The notes below the pieces were generated by a model. The model ran no database searches. It saw only the letters and a program-made list of their open reading frames with translations, and had not been told where the DNA came from. Below, one piece after another: positions 17,093-27,075 of a stretch of DNA of 64,000 nt. Made by a program: the position numbers and the translations under genes. The DNA is taken from NCBI RefSeq assembly GCF_014212175.1, contig NZ_JACJVR010000018.1:1-64000 (forward strand), given 5' to 3'. How positions within the stretch are numbered: position 1 is the stretch's first letter; each line of letters opens with the position of its first letter. Source of the DNA: Cohnella xylanilytica (lineage in GTDB: Bacteria > Bacillota > Bacilli > Paenibacillales > Paenibacillaceae).

Positions 17093-19807
17093 TCAGGCTT
17101 TGACGATCTCGACCGCTTTGTTCCGCAGGATGTAAACCGTGACGTTGTCGCCGCTCAGCAAGCTGCCGAGCGAGATCGTCGACGTCCCTTGGTGAATGTA
17201 AGCCGAAGCGCTCACTTTGACGTTGTCGTCGGTCAGCGTCGTCTTCTTGAAGTTCAGGATCGAGTTCGTCGCGTCCGCGAACCAGACGACCTTGCTTACG
17301 CCGGCGACGACCGTAACGACCGTGTCGCCGGACTCGTTCTTGCGGACTTCGACCCGGTCTTCCGCGGCCACGGAGGACAGAGAGCTCAGCGTCGATCCGT
17401 TCTTCATGATGATCGGAGACGTTCCGACCGAGATCGCGACCGGCGCGTTCGTGCCGGTCTGAATCGTAATCGTGCCGGACGCCGCGTCGACCGCGGTCGC
17501 CTTGCCGAACACGACCGGCACGAGCTGGATCGACTGGAGCGTCTTGCCTTCGAACGTCGCGTTCAGCGAGTGGCCCGGCGCGAAGACATCCAGATCAGCC
17601 ATCTTGCCGTTGTCGCCGATAATCTTCACGGAAGAGTCCAGCGTCCATTCCGTCGTCGTTCCGGCGCCGTCCGTCACGCCGATCTTCCGCGAAGCCGCGT
17701 TCAGCGTCACGATATCGAATTGCGCCGTCTTGTTGACGATGATGGAAGTCGCCATGTCCTGAGCGGAATTCAGGAACACGGTGACGGTGTCGCCTTTGGC
17801 TACGTTGGTGTAGCTGGCCGAAGCTTTGCCGTAGATCTCGACGTTCGGCGTGCCGTAGTCGACCGTTACGCTGCTGCCGTCGTCCAGCTTCAACTGAAGC
17901 TCGTGCGCCGACGTGTCGTTCTTCACGACCGTGCCCGTGTACTTGCTGACGAACGAGACGTAGACCAGCTTCGTTCCGGAATAGCCCAGGTTGACCTTCT
18001 TGCCCTTCGCCATGTACGACACGGCGCTCGACTTGGTGATCGTCGTGCCGTTCAGGTCGTACTTGGTGGCGCTGTTCAGCGTGAAGGCCGCGGCGTTGCC
18101 GTCCGCGTCCTTGACGACCAGAATGCTCGAATCGGCATCGTAGGAAGAGATTACGGCGCCGTTCATGGTCGACATCGAACGGTTCGTCACTTCGATCGCC
18201 GTCACCTTGCCGTTCGCGTCCAGCGTCATCGTGATCGCGTCGTCCTTGTACAGGTTGTCCAGGTTCGGCTTCGAGAAGTTCGGAATCTTGACGGTCACGT
18301 CGTCCGCGTACAGCTTCAGCCGAATGTCTCCGGAGCCTTTGGCGGTCGTGTATTGAACCGTCTGCTCGGTCTTGTCGATCTTGAACAGGAAGCCCGACAG
18401 CGTGGACGAAGTCGCCGACTTCGTGACGACGATGCCGGTCACTTCGCCGTTCTTCACGTCGTAGCTGATGACGTCGCCGACCTTCAGCTCGGTCAGCTTG
18501 ACGTAGGTGCCGTCCTTCTGAATCGTCGCCGTGGCGGACACGGTACGCGTCTCGCTGGCCGAGGTCGTCGCGTCCTTGATCTGCAGCGTGCGCGCCGTCG
18601 CGTCGACGGCGGCGATCGTGCCGGCGCCCGACTTGGACACCGCGGACGACTTCAGCGAGACGGCCAGCACCTTCGGCGAGGAGCTGAACGCGTCGACGAT
18701 CAGCTTGACGTCCGCGTTCGCGGGAAGATCCGCGAGCGTAATCGTCTGGTTCTCCGCGTCGGTCACGGCCGGCGGGTTGCTTGCGTTATAGCTGTACTGC
18801 GCCACGTCTTCGCCGATCAGCAGCGTGATCTCTTGCTTGGCGGAGCTCGCCACGACCAGCTTGCCTTCCACCGTCTTCACCTGGGCGGTATCGTCCAGCT
18901 GTTCGGCGTAGGCGGCGTTGCCGTCGGCATCGGCGATGACCAGCGCCTTGCCGTATACCTTCAGCGAGTCGATCGCGGACAGCTTCTCGGAATCGGCTCG
19001 CGAGAACAGCGTTCCGTCGGTCACGGCGAACGTCGTCGTCGTTCCGTCGGCTTGCAGCAGCGTCAGCTTCTCCGGCGAGACCGCGAGCCAAATTCCGCTG
19101 ACTTGGCCGGGGAAGGCCGTCTGCGCTTGCGATTCCGCCCGGCTGAACAGCGTAGCGGCGGCCGCGCGGGTCAGGTTGCCCTTCGGCAGGAACTTGTTGC
19201 CGTCGGCTCCGTTAACGAGCCCCTTGCCGACGGCCACGTTGACGTACCCGAGCAGCGCCGGGTCGATGGACGCGTTGTCGGCGAAGGAGGTCGCCTTGCC
19301 GCTCAGCGCGGCGACTTCCGATTCCTTGCCGATGGCGCGGACGAGCAGGCGGGCCACCCATTCGCGGGTGGCGGGGCTGCTGCCCCATGCCTTCTTCGGC
19401 TCGGCGTCGGCGAGCGCGAACTCTTCGGTCATGTCGATCAGCTTCTGCTTGAACGCGTAGTTCACGTACGGCTTGAAGTAGTTGTCGACCGTGAACGTGC
19501 TCGGGAATGCGACGACGTCCTTCGTATCGACCTTGCTCTCCAGCCCCATGAACCGCAGCGCCATGAGGACCGCCTCTTGGCGGCTGAGCGAGTCGTTCGG
19601 CTTGAATAAGCCGTTGTTGCCTTTGATCATTCCTTGCAGCGCCAGCTTGGCGATATGCTTCTCGGCCCAGTGGCCCGCCGCCACGTCGCTGAACGGCGTC
19701 GAGGAGGCCGCCGACGCGGACGGAGCCGCGGCGATCGCGCCCGTCCATACCAAGGTGAACAGCACGATCAGGCTTACCCATGATTTCCCACGCGTTACGA
19801 GCGCCAT
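17093..19807 (-). CDS. S-layer-homology (SLH) domain surface protein
   Basis: 904 aa. Signal peptide 1-~33 (hydrophobic core SLIVLFTLVWTG, cleavage likely after ASA). Three SLH domains follow in ~38-205, including FSDVAAGHWAEKHIAKLALQG and a conserved SRQEAVLMALRFMGL. These bind pyruvylated secondary cell-wall polymer. The remaining ~700 residues are Thr/Ser/Val-rich beta-repeat segments rich in KDG-type turns, probably extracellular and structural. The ATG follows AAGGGAG. It lies 59 nt after the amidase gene with no terminator between them, so the two may be one transcript. Function beyond cell-surface anchoring is unknown. Confidence 0.88.
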   Translation of the reverse strand: MALVTRGKSWVSLIVLFTLVWTGAIAAAPSASAASSTPFSDVAAGHWAEKHIAKLALQGMIKGNNGLFKPNDSLSRQEAVLMALRFMGLESKVDTKDVVAFPSTFTVDNYFKPYVNYAFKQKLIDMTEEFALADAEPKKAWGSSPATREWVARLLVRAIGKESEVAALSGKATSFADNASIDPALLGYVNVAVGKGLVNGADGNKFLPKGNLTRAAAATLFSRAESQAQTAFPGQVSGIWLAVSPEKLTLLQADGTTTTFAVTDGTLFSRADSEKLSAIDSLKVYGKALVIADADGNAAYAEQLDDTAQVKTVEGKLVVASSAKQEITLLIGEDVAQYSYNASNPPAVTDAENQTITLADLPANADVKLIVDAFSSSPKVLAVSLKSSAVSKSGAGTIAAVDATARTLQIKDATTSASETRTVSATATIQKDGTYVKLTELKVGDVISYDVKNGEVTGIVVTKSATSSTLSGFLFKIDKTEQTVQYTTAKGSGDIRLKLYADDVTVKIPNFSKPNLDNLYKDDAITMTLDANGKVTAIEVTNRSMSTMNGAVISSYDADSSILVVKDADGNAAAFTLNSATKYDLNGTTITKSSAVSYMAKGKKVNLGYSGTKLVYVSFVSKYTGTVVKNDTSAHELQLKLDDGSSVTVDYGTPNVEIYGKASASYTNVAKGDTVTVFLNSAQDMATSIIVNKTAQFDIVTLNAASRKIGVTDGAGTTTEWTLDSSVKIIGDNGKMADLDVFAPGHSLNATFEGKTLQSIQLVPVVFGKATAVDAASGTITIQTGTNAPVAISVGTSPIIMKNGSTLSSLSSVAAEDRVEVRKNESGDTVVTVVAGVSKVVWFADATNSILNFKKTTLTDDNVKVSASAYIHQGTSTISLGSLLSGDNVTVYILRNKAVEIVKA

Positions 19808-19866
19808 TTGTCATTCTCCCTTTTGTAATCGGACTGTCTACCCTTGTTATCGGCCATGCGTGCGAA

Positions 19867-21468
19867 TTAGCTTAGCTTCAGGTACTTCAGAATCGCCGTG
19901 GCGAGTCCCTGTGCGAGCTTGTTCTGGAAATCTTCCGTATACATCTTCGTCGCTTCCGTCGCGTTCGACAGGTACCCGGCTTCGTACAGGACGGCCGGCA
20001 TCTTCGTCTCCCGGGTGACCGCGAGGCTCTTCTGAAGAACGCCGCGATCGGCCAGCCCGGTCGAAGGAACGGCGTACTGGTGAACGACATTCGCGAAGTC
20101 CAGGCTCTCCGCCCGCGTATAGTACACTTCGCTGCCGTTCACGGTCGGCTTGCTCGGGAAGCTGTTGCCGTGAACCGACAGGAACAAGTCGGCTCCGATC
20201 GAATTCGCCAGGTTATACCGGTCGGCCAAGGTCGGGTATGTATCGGAGGATCTTGTAAGGACGAGATTGAGACGCTTGTCCGACGCGAGAATGGCTTGAA
20301 GCTTCAGAATGACCGCGAGATTGAAATCCTTCTCCCACTTGCCGATGACGCTTTGCGCTCCCGGGTCGCTGCCGCCGTGGCCCGCGTCCAGCACGACCGT
20401 GTAGACGCCCTTCGCCGGCTTATCCGGCGTCGTCGCCGAAGGAGCCTTCAGCTCGATCTTGAGCATGCCGCCCGCCGCGTCGTTCGTCACCGTGTACTCC
20501 TGCTTCTGGCTCAGGTCGAGCACGAACCGAAGCGTGCGCGGATTGTCGAGGTACAGCGAGTAGCGCACCTTCTGCAGCGCTTCGTGTCCCGTCACGGCGA
20601 GCTCCCCGATCGGCTTCACGTTCGAGTTCCCGTCGGTCGTAAGCCCCGGCGCGAAGTCGGCAGCGAAGTCCGCGTTCGGCAGATCGACGACGATGCGGTC
20701 CGGTCCCGTCAGAACGGACGTGGCCGGCAGCAGGACGCCGCCGTCGTAGCGGATGAGGACCGAATCTTCCCCGTCGAACAGAACTGAACGGATCTGGACG
20801 GGCGCAGCGCCCGGATCGGGGACGGCCGAGCCGTCGCCGTTCCCGCCGCCTTCGGCTTCCTCGCCGGGAGTGACGACGCCGATCAGGCCGCCGTCGCCGG
20901 AACTGCCGTTGCCGGAACCGCCGGAGCCGTTCGGCGATCCCGAACCGTCGCCCGACCCGGAGCCCGAACCATCGCCCGACCCGTCGCCCGTGCCGGAGCC
21001 TCCGCCGCCGGAACCGCTGTCATTCCCTCCGTTCGAGGACTTGCCGCTGTATAGAAAGACCGACTTGTTCGAATTGTCCCAATACACCTGCAGGCCGAAC
21101 GCTTCCCCCACGAATCTCAAAGGGATAAGCGTGGTGCCCGACTTGGCCGTCGGCGGCGCCTGCAGCGTGACCGCCTTCCCGTCGAGCGTGGCCGACTTCT
21201 TGCCGACCGTCATCACGATGACCGAGCTGCCGTTCTTCACCGTTACCTTCTTGCTGCCGCTGTCGTAGCCGACCTCGTATCCGAGGTTCTCCCCGACGAT
21301 CCTCACCGGAACCATCGTGTAGCCCCCGACGACCGCGGGGGGTTCCGCCGGGCTGAGCTCCTTGCCGTCCAGGAACAGCTTAGGCGTCAATGTCTGCGCG
21401 GACGCGAGATTCGCTGTCAGGAACAGCATGACGGCGACGACGAACAACAGGGACGTCCACTTCTTCAT
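19867..21468 (-). CDS. N-acetylmuramoyl-L-alanine amidase with stalk and AMIN domains
   Basis: 533 aa. Signal peptide 1-24. Residues ~28-140 form a copper-amine-oxidase-type stalk domain (VPVRIVGENLGYEVGYD, then IPLRFVGEAFGLQVYWD). A Gly/Ser/Asp linker spans ~145-195 and an AMIN domain ~218-325. The zinc amidase_3 domain covers ~352-530: VLDAGHGGSDPGA, SVHGNSF and the catalytic Glu in VLYEAGYLSN. It cleaves the bond between MurNAc and the stem peptide. The ATG follows GAGGTGA. The adjacent SLH protein suggests a cell-envelope locus. Confidence 0.92.
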   Translation of the reverse strand: MKKWTSLLFVVAVMLFLTANLASAQTLTPKLFLDGKELSPAEPPAVVGGYTMVPVRIVGENLGYEVGYDSGSKKVTVKNGSSVIVMTVGKKSATLDGKAVTLQAPPTAKSGTTLIPLRFVGEAFGLQVYWDNSNKSVFLYSGKSSNGGNDSGSGGGGSGTGDGSGDGSGSGSGDGSGSPNGSGGSGNGSSGDGGLIGVVTPGEEAEGGGNGDGSAVPDPGAAPVQIRSVLFDGEDSVLIRYDGGVLLPATSVLTGPDRIVVDLPNADFAADFAPGLTTDGNSNVKPIGELAVTGHEALQKVRYSLYLDNPRTLRFVLDLSQKQEYTVTNDAAGGMLKIELKAPSATTPDKPAKGVYTVVLDAGHGGSDPGAQSVIGKWEKDFNLAVILKLQAILASDKRLNLVLTRSSDTYPTLADRYNLANSIGADLFLSVHGNSFPSKPTVNGSEVYYTRAESLDFANVVHQYAVPSTGLADRGVLQKSLAVTRETKMPAVLYEAGYLSNATEATKMYTEDFQNKLAQGLATAILKYLKLS

Positions 21469-21584
21469 GCTTCACCTCGGTGTCTAATGTTGTTACAAAC
21501 GTACCGAGAAGGCGGTTATACCCACTCGGCTTGTCCATGAAACATTAGACGCCCGCGATAGGCAAAAGTTGCGAGTTTTCGAGG

Positions 21585-21637
21585 AAAAAAAGGCCCTTTG
21601 ACCCGAATTTTGCCGATTCGGGTACAAAGGACCTTTC
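21585..21637 (-). terminator. Terminator of leuCD
   Basis: Minus-strand stem AAAGGTCCTTTGTACCCGAA / TTCGGGTCAAAGGGCCTTT with a short loop and a T7 run, 40 nt after leuD. Long and nearly perfect. Confidence 0.9.
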
Positions 21638-21677
21638 GCTTTTGCCGATTCGTGTTGCCGCAAGGTCTCAGCCTGTT

Positions 21678-22286
21678 TTAGAAGGAGTTCGCGAGCCTGG
21701 CTTGATGCTTCGCTTCGTACGCGGAGATAGCGTCCGCGTGCTTCAGCGTCAGGCCGATGTCGTCCAGTCCCTGGAGCAGGAACTGGCGGCGATGCTCGTC
21801 GAGGTCGAACTCGATGCGCAGGCCCAACTCGTCGGTGATCGCCTTGTTCTCGAGGTCGACCGTCAGCTTGTAGCCTTCGTTCGCGTTCGTGCGCTGGAAC
21901 AGCTCTTCGACTTGCTCTTCGCTGAGCTTGATCGGCAGGATGCCGTTCTTGAAGCAGTTGTTGTAGAAAATGTCGGCGAACGAAGGCGCGATGACGACCT
22001 TGAAGCCGTAGTCGAGAATCGCCCAAGGCGCGTGCTCGCGGGAGGAGCCGCAGCCGAAGTTGGCGCGCGAGATCAGGATCGAAGACCCCTTGTAGCGCGG
22101 CTGGTTCAGACTGAACTCGGGAATCTCGTTGCCCTTCTCGTCCCAGCGCCATTCGAAGAACAGGAATTGGCCGAAGCCGCTGCGCTCGATGCGCTTCAGG
22201 AATTGCTTAGGGATGATGGCGTCGGTGTCTACGTTCACGCGGTCGACCGGAGCGACGAGACCCGTCTCTTTGATAAATGGTTGCAT
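21678..22286 (-). CDS. leuD: 3-Isopropylmalate dehydratase small subunit
   Basis: 202 aa, standard length. Contributes the swivel domain to the LeuCD isomerase that turns 2-isopropylmalate into 3-isopropylmalate in leucine synthesis. Visible marks are the N-terminal [18 protein letters not shown] segment (here [18 protein letters not shown]) and the [12 protein letters not shown] motif. It follows leuC by 18 nt in one operon and ends before a strong terminator. No leuA or leuB lies in the window. Confidence 0.96.
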   Translation of the reverse strand: MQPFIKETGLVAPVDRVNVDTDAIIPKQFLKRIERSGFGQFLFFEWRWDEKGNEIPEFSLNQPRYKGSSILISRANFGCGSSREHAPWAILDYGFKVVIAPSFADIFYNNCFKNGILPIKLSEEQVEELFQRTNANEGYKLTVDLENKAITDELGLRIEFDLDEHRRQFLLQGLDDIGLTLKHADAISAYEAKHQARLANSF

Positions 22287-22304
22287 AGTATCGGAGCTCC
22301 CTTC

Positions 22305-23726
22305 TTAAACCGTTACTTCGGATTTGAATTCCCAGTTGCGAACGTCCGTGAACTTGCCCTTGATCGCCGCGGCCGCAGCCATCTCCGGCGATACGAGGTG
22401 CGTCCGGCCGCCGCGGCCTTGACGGCCTTCGAAGTTCCGGTTCGACGTCGAGGCGCAGCGCTGGCCGGGCTGAAGAACGTCCGGGTTCATCGCGAGGCAC
22501 ATCGAGCAGCCCGCTTCGCGCCATTCGAATCCGGCGGCGGTGAAGATCTTGTCGAGGCCTTCCTTCTCGGCTTGCAGCTTGACGCGGCCGGAACCCGGCA
22601 CGACGATCGCCGTCACGTTCGGGCTGACCTTGTGGCCGGCGGCTACCTTGGCGGCGGCGCGCAGGTCTTCGATCCGTCCGTTCGTGCAGGAGCCGATGAA
22701 GACGTAGTCGATCGGGATCTCGGACATCGGGGTGCCCGGCTTCAGATCCATGTATTCCAGGGCCTTCTCGGCCGCTTTGCGCTCGTTCTCGGTCGGCAGC
22801 TGGTCCGGATACGGAACGGTGGACGTAATGTCCGTGCCCATGCCCGGGCTCGTGCCCCAGGTCACTTGCGGGATGAGAGAAGTCACGTCCAGCTCGACGA
22901 CGCGGTCGTAGACGGCGCCTTCGTCGGTCGCCAGCGCCTTCCATTGCTCGACCGCGCGGTCGAAGTCGGCGCCTTGCGGAGCGTATTCGCGGCCGCGCAG
23001 GTAGTTGAAGGTCGTCTCGTCCGGAGCGATCAGGCCGGCGCGCGCGCCGCCTTCGATGGACATGTTGCACACGGTCATGCGCTCTTCCATCGTCAGACCG
23101 CGGATCGCTTCGCCCGTGTACTCGATGACGTAGCCGGTGGCGAAGTCGGTGCCGTACTTGGCGATCAGGCCGAGGATCAGGTCCTTCGCCGTGATGCCGG
23201 CCGGGCGCTTGCCGACGAAGCGGACTTCCATCGTCTTCGGCTTCGCTTGCTGCAAGCATTGGGTCGCCAGCACGTGCTCGACTTCGCTCGTCCCGATGCC
23301 GAACGCCAGAGCGCCGAACGCGCCGTGCGTGGACGTGTGGCTGTCGCCGCAGACGATCGTCTTGCCCGGATGGGTCAGGCCCAGCTCCGGTCCCATGACG
23401 TGAACGACGCCTTGGTCCAGCGTGTTCAGGTCGTACAGCTTGACTCCGAACTCCTTACAGTTGTTCGTCAGCGTGTCGACCTGCTGCTTGGAGATCGGGT
23501 CGGAGATATTGAAGCGGTCCTTCGTCGGAACGTTGTGGTCCATCGTCGCGAACGTCAGGTCCGGGCGGCGAACCTTGCGGCCGTTCATGCGCAAGCCTTC
23601 GAACGCCTGCGGGGAAGTCACCTCGTGGACGAGATGCAGGTCGATGTACAGAATGCTCGGCTTGCCCTCTTCCGAATGGATGACGTGGTTGTTCCAGATC
23701 TTCTCAAACATCGTCAATTTACTCAT
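22305..23726 (-). CDS. leuC: 3-Isopropylmalate dehydratase large subunit
   Basis: 473 aa. Aconitase-fold subunit carrying the [4Fe-4S] cluster; ligands are the Cys of FIGSCTNGR and the two in GCSMCLAMN. Other marks are [21 protein letters not shown] and the NRNFEGRQG loop near the C-terminus. First gene of the leuCD operon; the divergent LysR gene starts 140 bp away. The C-terminus ends in FKSEVTV, normal for the family. Confidence 0.97.
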   Translation of the reverse strand: MSKLTMFEKIWNNHVIHSEEGKPSILYIDLHLVHEVTSPQAFEGLRMNGRKVRRPDLTFATMDHNVPTKDRFNISDPISKQQVDTLTNNCKEFGVKLYDLNTLDQGVVHVMGPELGLTHPGKTIVCGDSHTSTHGAFGALAFGIGTSEVEHVLATQCLQQAKPKTMEVRFVGKRPAGITAKDLILGLIAKYGTDFATGYVIEYTGEAIRGLTMEERMTVCNMSIEGGARAGLIAPDETTFNYLRGREYAPQGADFDRAVEQWKALATDEGAVYDRVVELDVTSLIPQVTWGTSPGMGTDITSTVPYPDQLPTENERKAAEKALEYMDLKPGTPMSEIPIDYVFIGSCTNGRIEDLRAAAKVAAGHKVSPNVTAIVVPGSGRVKLQAEKEGLDKIFTAAGFEWREAGCSMCLAMNPDVLQPGQRCASTSNRNFEGRQGRGGRTHLVSPEMAAAAAIKGKFTDVRNWEFKSEVTV

Positions 23727-23794
23727 GAATGTTCACCCCGTATAAGGACTTCTCTATGAATTCTTGAACCAATCATATCATCGACGCACTCATT

Positions 23795-23840
23795 GTTCCA
23801 AGATATAATATCTATAAGGCTAATAGTTCCAGATTATAAT
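23795..23840. promoter_or_regulatory. Candidate LysR operator between leuC and the regulator
   Basis: A direct repeat GTTCCAAGATATAAT (23795-23809) and GTTCCAGATTATAAT (23826-23840) lies 31 bp apart, three helical turns. The first copy overlaps a perfect palindrome AGATATAATATCT (23801-23813). The second ends in a TATAAT suited as the -10 of the LysR gene. The layout fits a LysR-type recognition and activation site pair controlling both divergent units. Confidence 0.55.
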
Positions 23841-23866
23841 AAAACGAGCGGAAAGGATACAACGCC

Positions 23867-24796
23867 ATGGAATTCCGACTGCTTCAATACGTGATCCAGA
23901 TCGCGGCGGAGCGCAACTTCTCCCGCGCGGCCGAGAAGCTCCACATCGCCCAGCCGTCGCTCAGCCAGCAGCTGTCCAAGCTCGAGAAGGAGCTCGGCGT
24001 GCTCCTGTTCAAGCGCAGCACCAACTCCGTGGAGCTGACGCACGCGGGCTCCGTCTTCGTCGAGAAAGCCCAGCGCATCGTCGACATGACCGAGCAGCTG
24101 CGGCGCGAGATGGAAGACATCGCCGACCTGCGCCGCGGCCGCATCGTCATCGGCAGCCTGCCGATGACCGGCGCCCACGTCCTGCCGCACGTGCTGACGG
24201 CGTTCCGCTCCGCCTACCCCGACATCGAGCTGGCTCTCGTCGAGGAGACGACGACGCAGCTCGAGCAGCTGACGGCGAGCGGCGGCACGGACGTCAGCCT
24301 GCTGTCGCTGCCGCTCGTCGAACCCTCGCTTGCCTACGAGCCGATCATCGAGGAGGAGATCTTCCTCGCCGTTCCGCCCGAGCACCGTCTCGCGGCCGCC
24401 GCCGCCGGCCCGAGCTCGCGCTCGGTCGCCATCGCCGAGCTGAAGGACGAGCCGTTCGTGCTGCTGAAGAAAGGCCAGGGCTTCCGCGCGATCGCGCACG
24501 AACTGTGCGCGGCCGCCGGCTTCAGTCCCCGCGCCGAGTTCGAGAGCAGCAACATCGAGACGGTGCAATCGCTCGTCGCGGCGGGCATGGGCATCGCCTT
24601 CGTGCCGCACATGGTCGCCCGGAGCCCGGTGAACGGGCACGTCCCGGTTTACGTCCGCCTGAAGGGCCGGCCGACCCGGACGCTCGTTATCGCCTACCGC
24701 AAAGGAAGATACTTGTCCAACGCGGCCGAAGCGTTCATCGCCACGTTCCGCGAGACGATGAACAAGCTGGATTCGGCTTTTCCGAACGGCGGCTGA
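23867..24796 (+). CDS. LysR-family transcriptional regulator
   Basis: 309 aa. The N-terminal winged HTH (1-60) has the family pattern FRLLQYVIQIAAERNFSRAAEKL followed by AQPSLSQQLSKLEKELGV and LTHAG. Residues ~90-295 form the two-lobed periplasmic-binding-protein-like effector domain. Start ATG after AAGGAT. It is divergent from leuCD, so regulation of leucine synthesis is the simplest guess, but the effector is unknown. Its stop lies only 3 bp from the convergent mtnU stop, with no terminator between. Confidence 0.9.
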   Translation: MEFRLLQYVIQIAAERNFSRAAEKLHIAQPSLSQQLSKLEKELGVLLFKRSTNSVELTHAGSVFVEKAQRIVDMTEQLRREMEDIADLRRGRIVIGSLPMTGAHVLPHVLTAFRSAYPDIELALVEETTTQLEQLTASGGTDVSLLSLPLVEPSLAYEPIIEEEIFLAVPPEHRLAAAAAGPSSRSVAIAELKDEPFVLLKKGQGFRAIAHELCAAAGFSPRAEFESSNIETVQSLVAAGMGIAFVPHMVARSPVNGHVPVYVRLKGRPTRTLVIAYRKGRYLSNAAEAFIATFRETMNKLDSAFPNGG

Positions 24797-24799
24797 TCC

Positions 24800-25615
24800 T
24801 TACTCGTAGAGAGCGGGACGGCGGTCGGCGAACACCGGGATGCGCCCCCGCACTTCGTCCGTGAGGGCCAGATCGATCTCGGCGGTCAGAATCGTCTCTT
24901 CCTCGCCCGCCTCGGCCACGATCTCCCCCCACGGGTCGACGATCATCGAATGACCGAAGAAATGCGTCTCGCCGCTGACGCCGCACCGGTTGCAGGCGAC
25001 GACATACATCTGGTTCTCGATCGCGCGCGCCTGCAGCAGCGTTCGCCAGTGATGCAGCCGCGGATGCGGCCATTCGGCCGGCACGAACAGCACCTTGGCG
25101 CCGTCCAGCGCCAGGCGGCGGGCCAGCTCCGGGAAGCGGATGTCGTAGCAGATCATGACGCCCGCCGGAACGCTCTCGAGCTCGAACCGGCCCGGCCGTT
25201 CGCCCGCTTCCAGGTGCAAGTGCTCGTCCATGAGCTTGAAAAGGTGGATTTTCGAATATTCGGCGATCTCGTTGCCCTCTCGGTCGAACCCGTACACCGT
25301 GTTCGTCACGCCGTCCGGCCGGCCCTCCCGGCCTTCCCGGAGCTCGGCGATCGAACCCGCGATGACGTTCACGCCGCGGCGGCGGCTGAATTCGGAGACG
25401 AATTCCTTCGTCCGGGCTCCCGCCGGGTCGGCCAGCTCGTGGATGCGGTCGAGCGCATAGCCGGTATTCCACATCTCGGGGACGAGAATGACGTCCGGCT
25501 TCGGAGTCGCGCCGGCCGCCTCCTCGAGCAGCTTCTTCAATTGGGCAAAATTATGTTCGGGGAATCCTGCGCGAATATCCATCTGGATCAGCGCCAGTCG
25601 CAGCTTGCCGGTCAT
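24800..25615 (-). CDS. mtnU: Carbon-nitrogen hydrolase of methionine salvage (MtnU-like omega-amidase)
   Basis: 271 aa nitrilase-superfamily hydrolase with the catalytic triad E47 (LVPEMWNTGY), K122 (SKIHLFKL) and C156 (MICYDIRFPE). B. subtilis MtnU (YkrU) shares LICYDIRFPE and the HWK/RTLL-ARAIENQ stretch and is encoded beside mtnE. It is thought to hydrolyse 2-oxoglutaramate or ketoglutaramate formed when MtnE uses glutamine. Here mtnU is divergent from mtnE by 213 bp, which supports this role. The assignment rests on sequence recall and neighbourhood. Confidence 0.85.
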   Translation of the reverse strand: MTGKLRLALIQMDIRAGFPEHNFAQLKKLLEEAAGATPKPDVILVPEMWNTGYALDRIHELADPAGARTKEFVSEFSRRRGVNVIAGSIAELREGREGRPDGVTNTVYGFDREGNEIAEYSKIHLFKLMDEHLHLEAGERPGRFELESVPAGVMICYDIRFPELARRLALDGAKVLFVPAEWPHPRLHHWRTLLQARAIENQMYVVACNRCGVSGETHFFGHSMIVDPWGEIVAEAGEEETILTAEIDLALTDEVRGRIPVFADRRPALYE

Positions 25616-25828
25616 CGGCCTCTCTCCTTCTGAACGGCGCGGCCGCCTCGGCCGTCGTCTCGCCGTCGCAATCTCGTTGACTTCGTTCGTTGATCAACAT
25701 CGTACCCCATTCCCGGCGCGGCGACAAGGCTTGGAGGGCGATATTCCGCCTTTTCCGATTGCCTATGCCGTTAACATGTGCTACATTCAACCTAACTTTG
25801 ACTGGAAGCTGGAGTGTGAACGTCCATT

Positions 25829-27013
25829 ATGACTGCAACGATGAACATTCAACCGGCGGAGCGGCTGAAGACGCTGCCGGAGCAATTTTTCGCCAAGCTG
25901 GTCGCCAAGGCGAACGCCCGGACGGCGACGGGCGCGGACGTCATCAACCTCGGCCAGGGCAATCCCGATCTGCCGACGCCGCGTCCGATCGTCGAGAAGC
26001 TCCAGTCGGCGGCCGAGAACCCGCTCTACCACAAATACCCGCCGTTCCGCGGCTTCCCGTTCCTCAAGGAAGCGGTCGCCCGCCGTTATAAGGAAGACTA
26101 TGGCGTCGACCTCGATCCCGCGACGGAGGTCGCCATCCTGTTCGGCGGCAAGACCGGGCTCGTCGAGATCAGCCAATGCCTGCTCAATCCCGGGGACGTC
26201 TGCCTCGTGCCCGATCCCGGCTACCCCGATTACTGGTCCGGCGTGGCGCTCGCGAACGCGGAGATGGCGTTCATGCCGCTGCTCGAGAGCAACGGCTTCC
26301 TGCCGGATTACGCCGCGTTGAACCCGGACAGCGTCTCCCGCGCCAAGCTGATGTTCCTCAATTACCCGAACAATCCGACGGCGGCGACGGCTACCCGCGA
26401 GTTTTACGAGGAGACGGTGAAGTTCGCCCGCGACAACGGCATCGTCGTCGCCAGCGACTTCGCGTACGGCGCCATCGGCTTCGACGGCCGCCGGCCGGTC
26501 AGCTTCCTGGAGACGCCGGGCGCCAAGGAGGTCGGGGTCGAGTTCTACACGCTGTCCAAATCGTACAACATGGCCGGATGGCGGGTCGGCTTCGCCCTCG
26601 GCAACGCGCAGATCGTCGAGATGCTGAACCTGATCCAGGATCACTACTACTGCAGCCTGTTCGGAGGCATCCAGGAAGCCGCCGCCGAAGCGTTGACGGG
26701 CCCGCAGGATTCCGTGAAGGAGCTCGTCCGCTCGTACGAACGCCGCCGCGACGCCCTCTTCGGCGCCCTGGACGAGATCGGCTGGAAGGCCTCCAAGCCG
26801 GCGGGCTCCTTCTTCTGCTGGCTGCCCGTCCCGCAAGGCTACACGTCGATGGAATTCGCCGACCTGCTGCTCGAACGGGCCGACGTGGTCGTCGCTCCGG
26901 GCAACGGCTTCGGCGAGCACGGAGAAGGCTACGTCCGGCTCGGACTTCTCGCTCCGGAGGAGCGCCTGGTCGAGGCGATCCGCCGGGTCGGCAAGCTGCA
27001 GCTTTTCCGGTGA
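25829..27013 (+). CDS. mtnE: Methionine-salvage aminotransferase MtnE
   Basis: 394 aa class-I PLP aminotransferase. PLP lysine K244 is in TLSKSYNMAGWRVGFALGN; NYPNNPT is at 178-184; the final Arg region is GYVRLGLL. Long stretches match my recall of B. subtilis MtnE (YkrV), including VINLGQGNPD, PDPGYPDYWSGVALA and VAPGNGFGE. It transaminates 2-oxo-4-methylthiobutyrate to methionine, the last salvage step. The ribosome site before the ATG is poor (GGAG about 14 nt upstream), and an ATG four codons later is an alternative. A strong terminator follows at 27124. Confidence 0.93.
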   Translation: MTATMNIQPAERLKTLPEQFFAKLVAKANARTATGADVINLGQGNPDLPTPRPIVEKLQSAAENPLYHKYPPFRGFPFLKEAVARRYKEDYGVDLDPATEVAILFGGKTGLVEISQCLLNPGDVCLVPDPGYPDYWSGVALANAEMAFMPLLESNGFLPDYAALNPDSVSRAKLMFLNYPNNPTAATATREFYEETVKFARDNGIVVASDFAYGAIGFDGRRPVSFLETPGAKEVGVEFYTLSKSYNMAGWRVGFALGNAQIVEMLNLIQDHYYCSLFGGIQEAAAEALTGPQDSVKELVRSYERRRDALFGALDEIGWKASKPAGSFFCWLPVPQGYTSMEFADLLLERADVVVAPGNGFGEHGEGYVRLGLLAPEERLVEAIRRVGKLQLFR

Positions 27014-27075
27014 CATCGTTGCCTCGTTGTTAATTGCCGCCGAATGCGGCACATTCGGAATTCAGCCGATATCGT

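Noticed and set aside
17078..19609. 843-aa open frame opposite the SLH gene
   Set aside because: Arg/Val/Asp-rich antisense of a well-supported coding gene.
25616..25828. SAM riboswitch before mtnE
   Set aside because: No S-box core sequence or terminator-antiterminator pair is visible.
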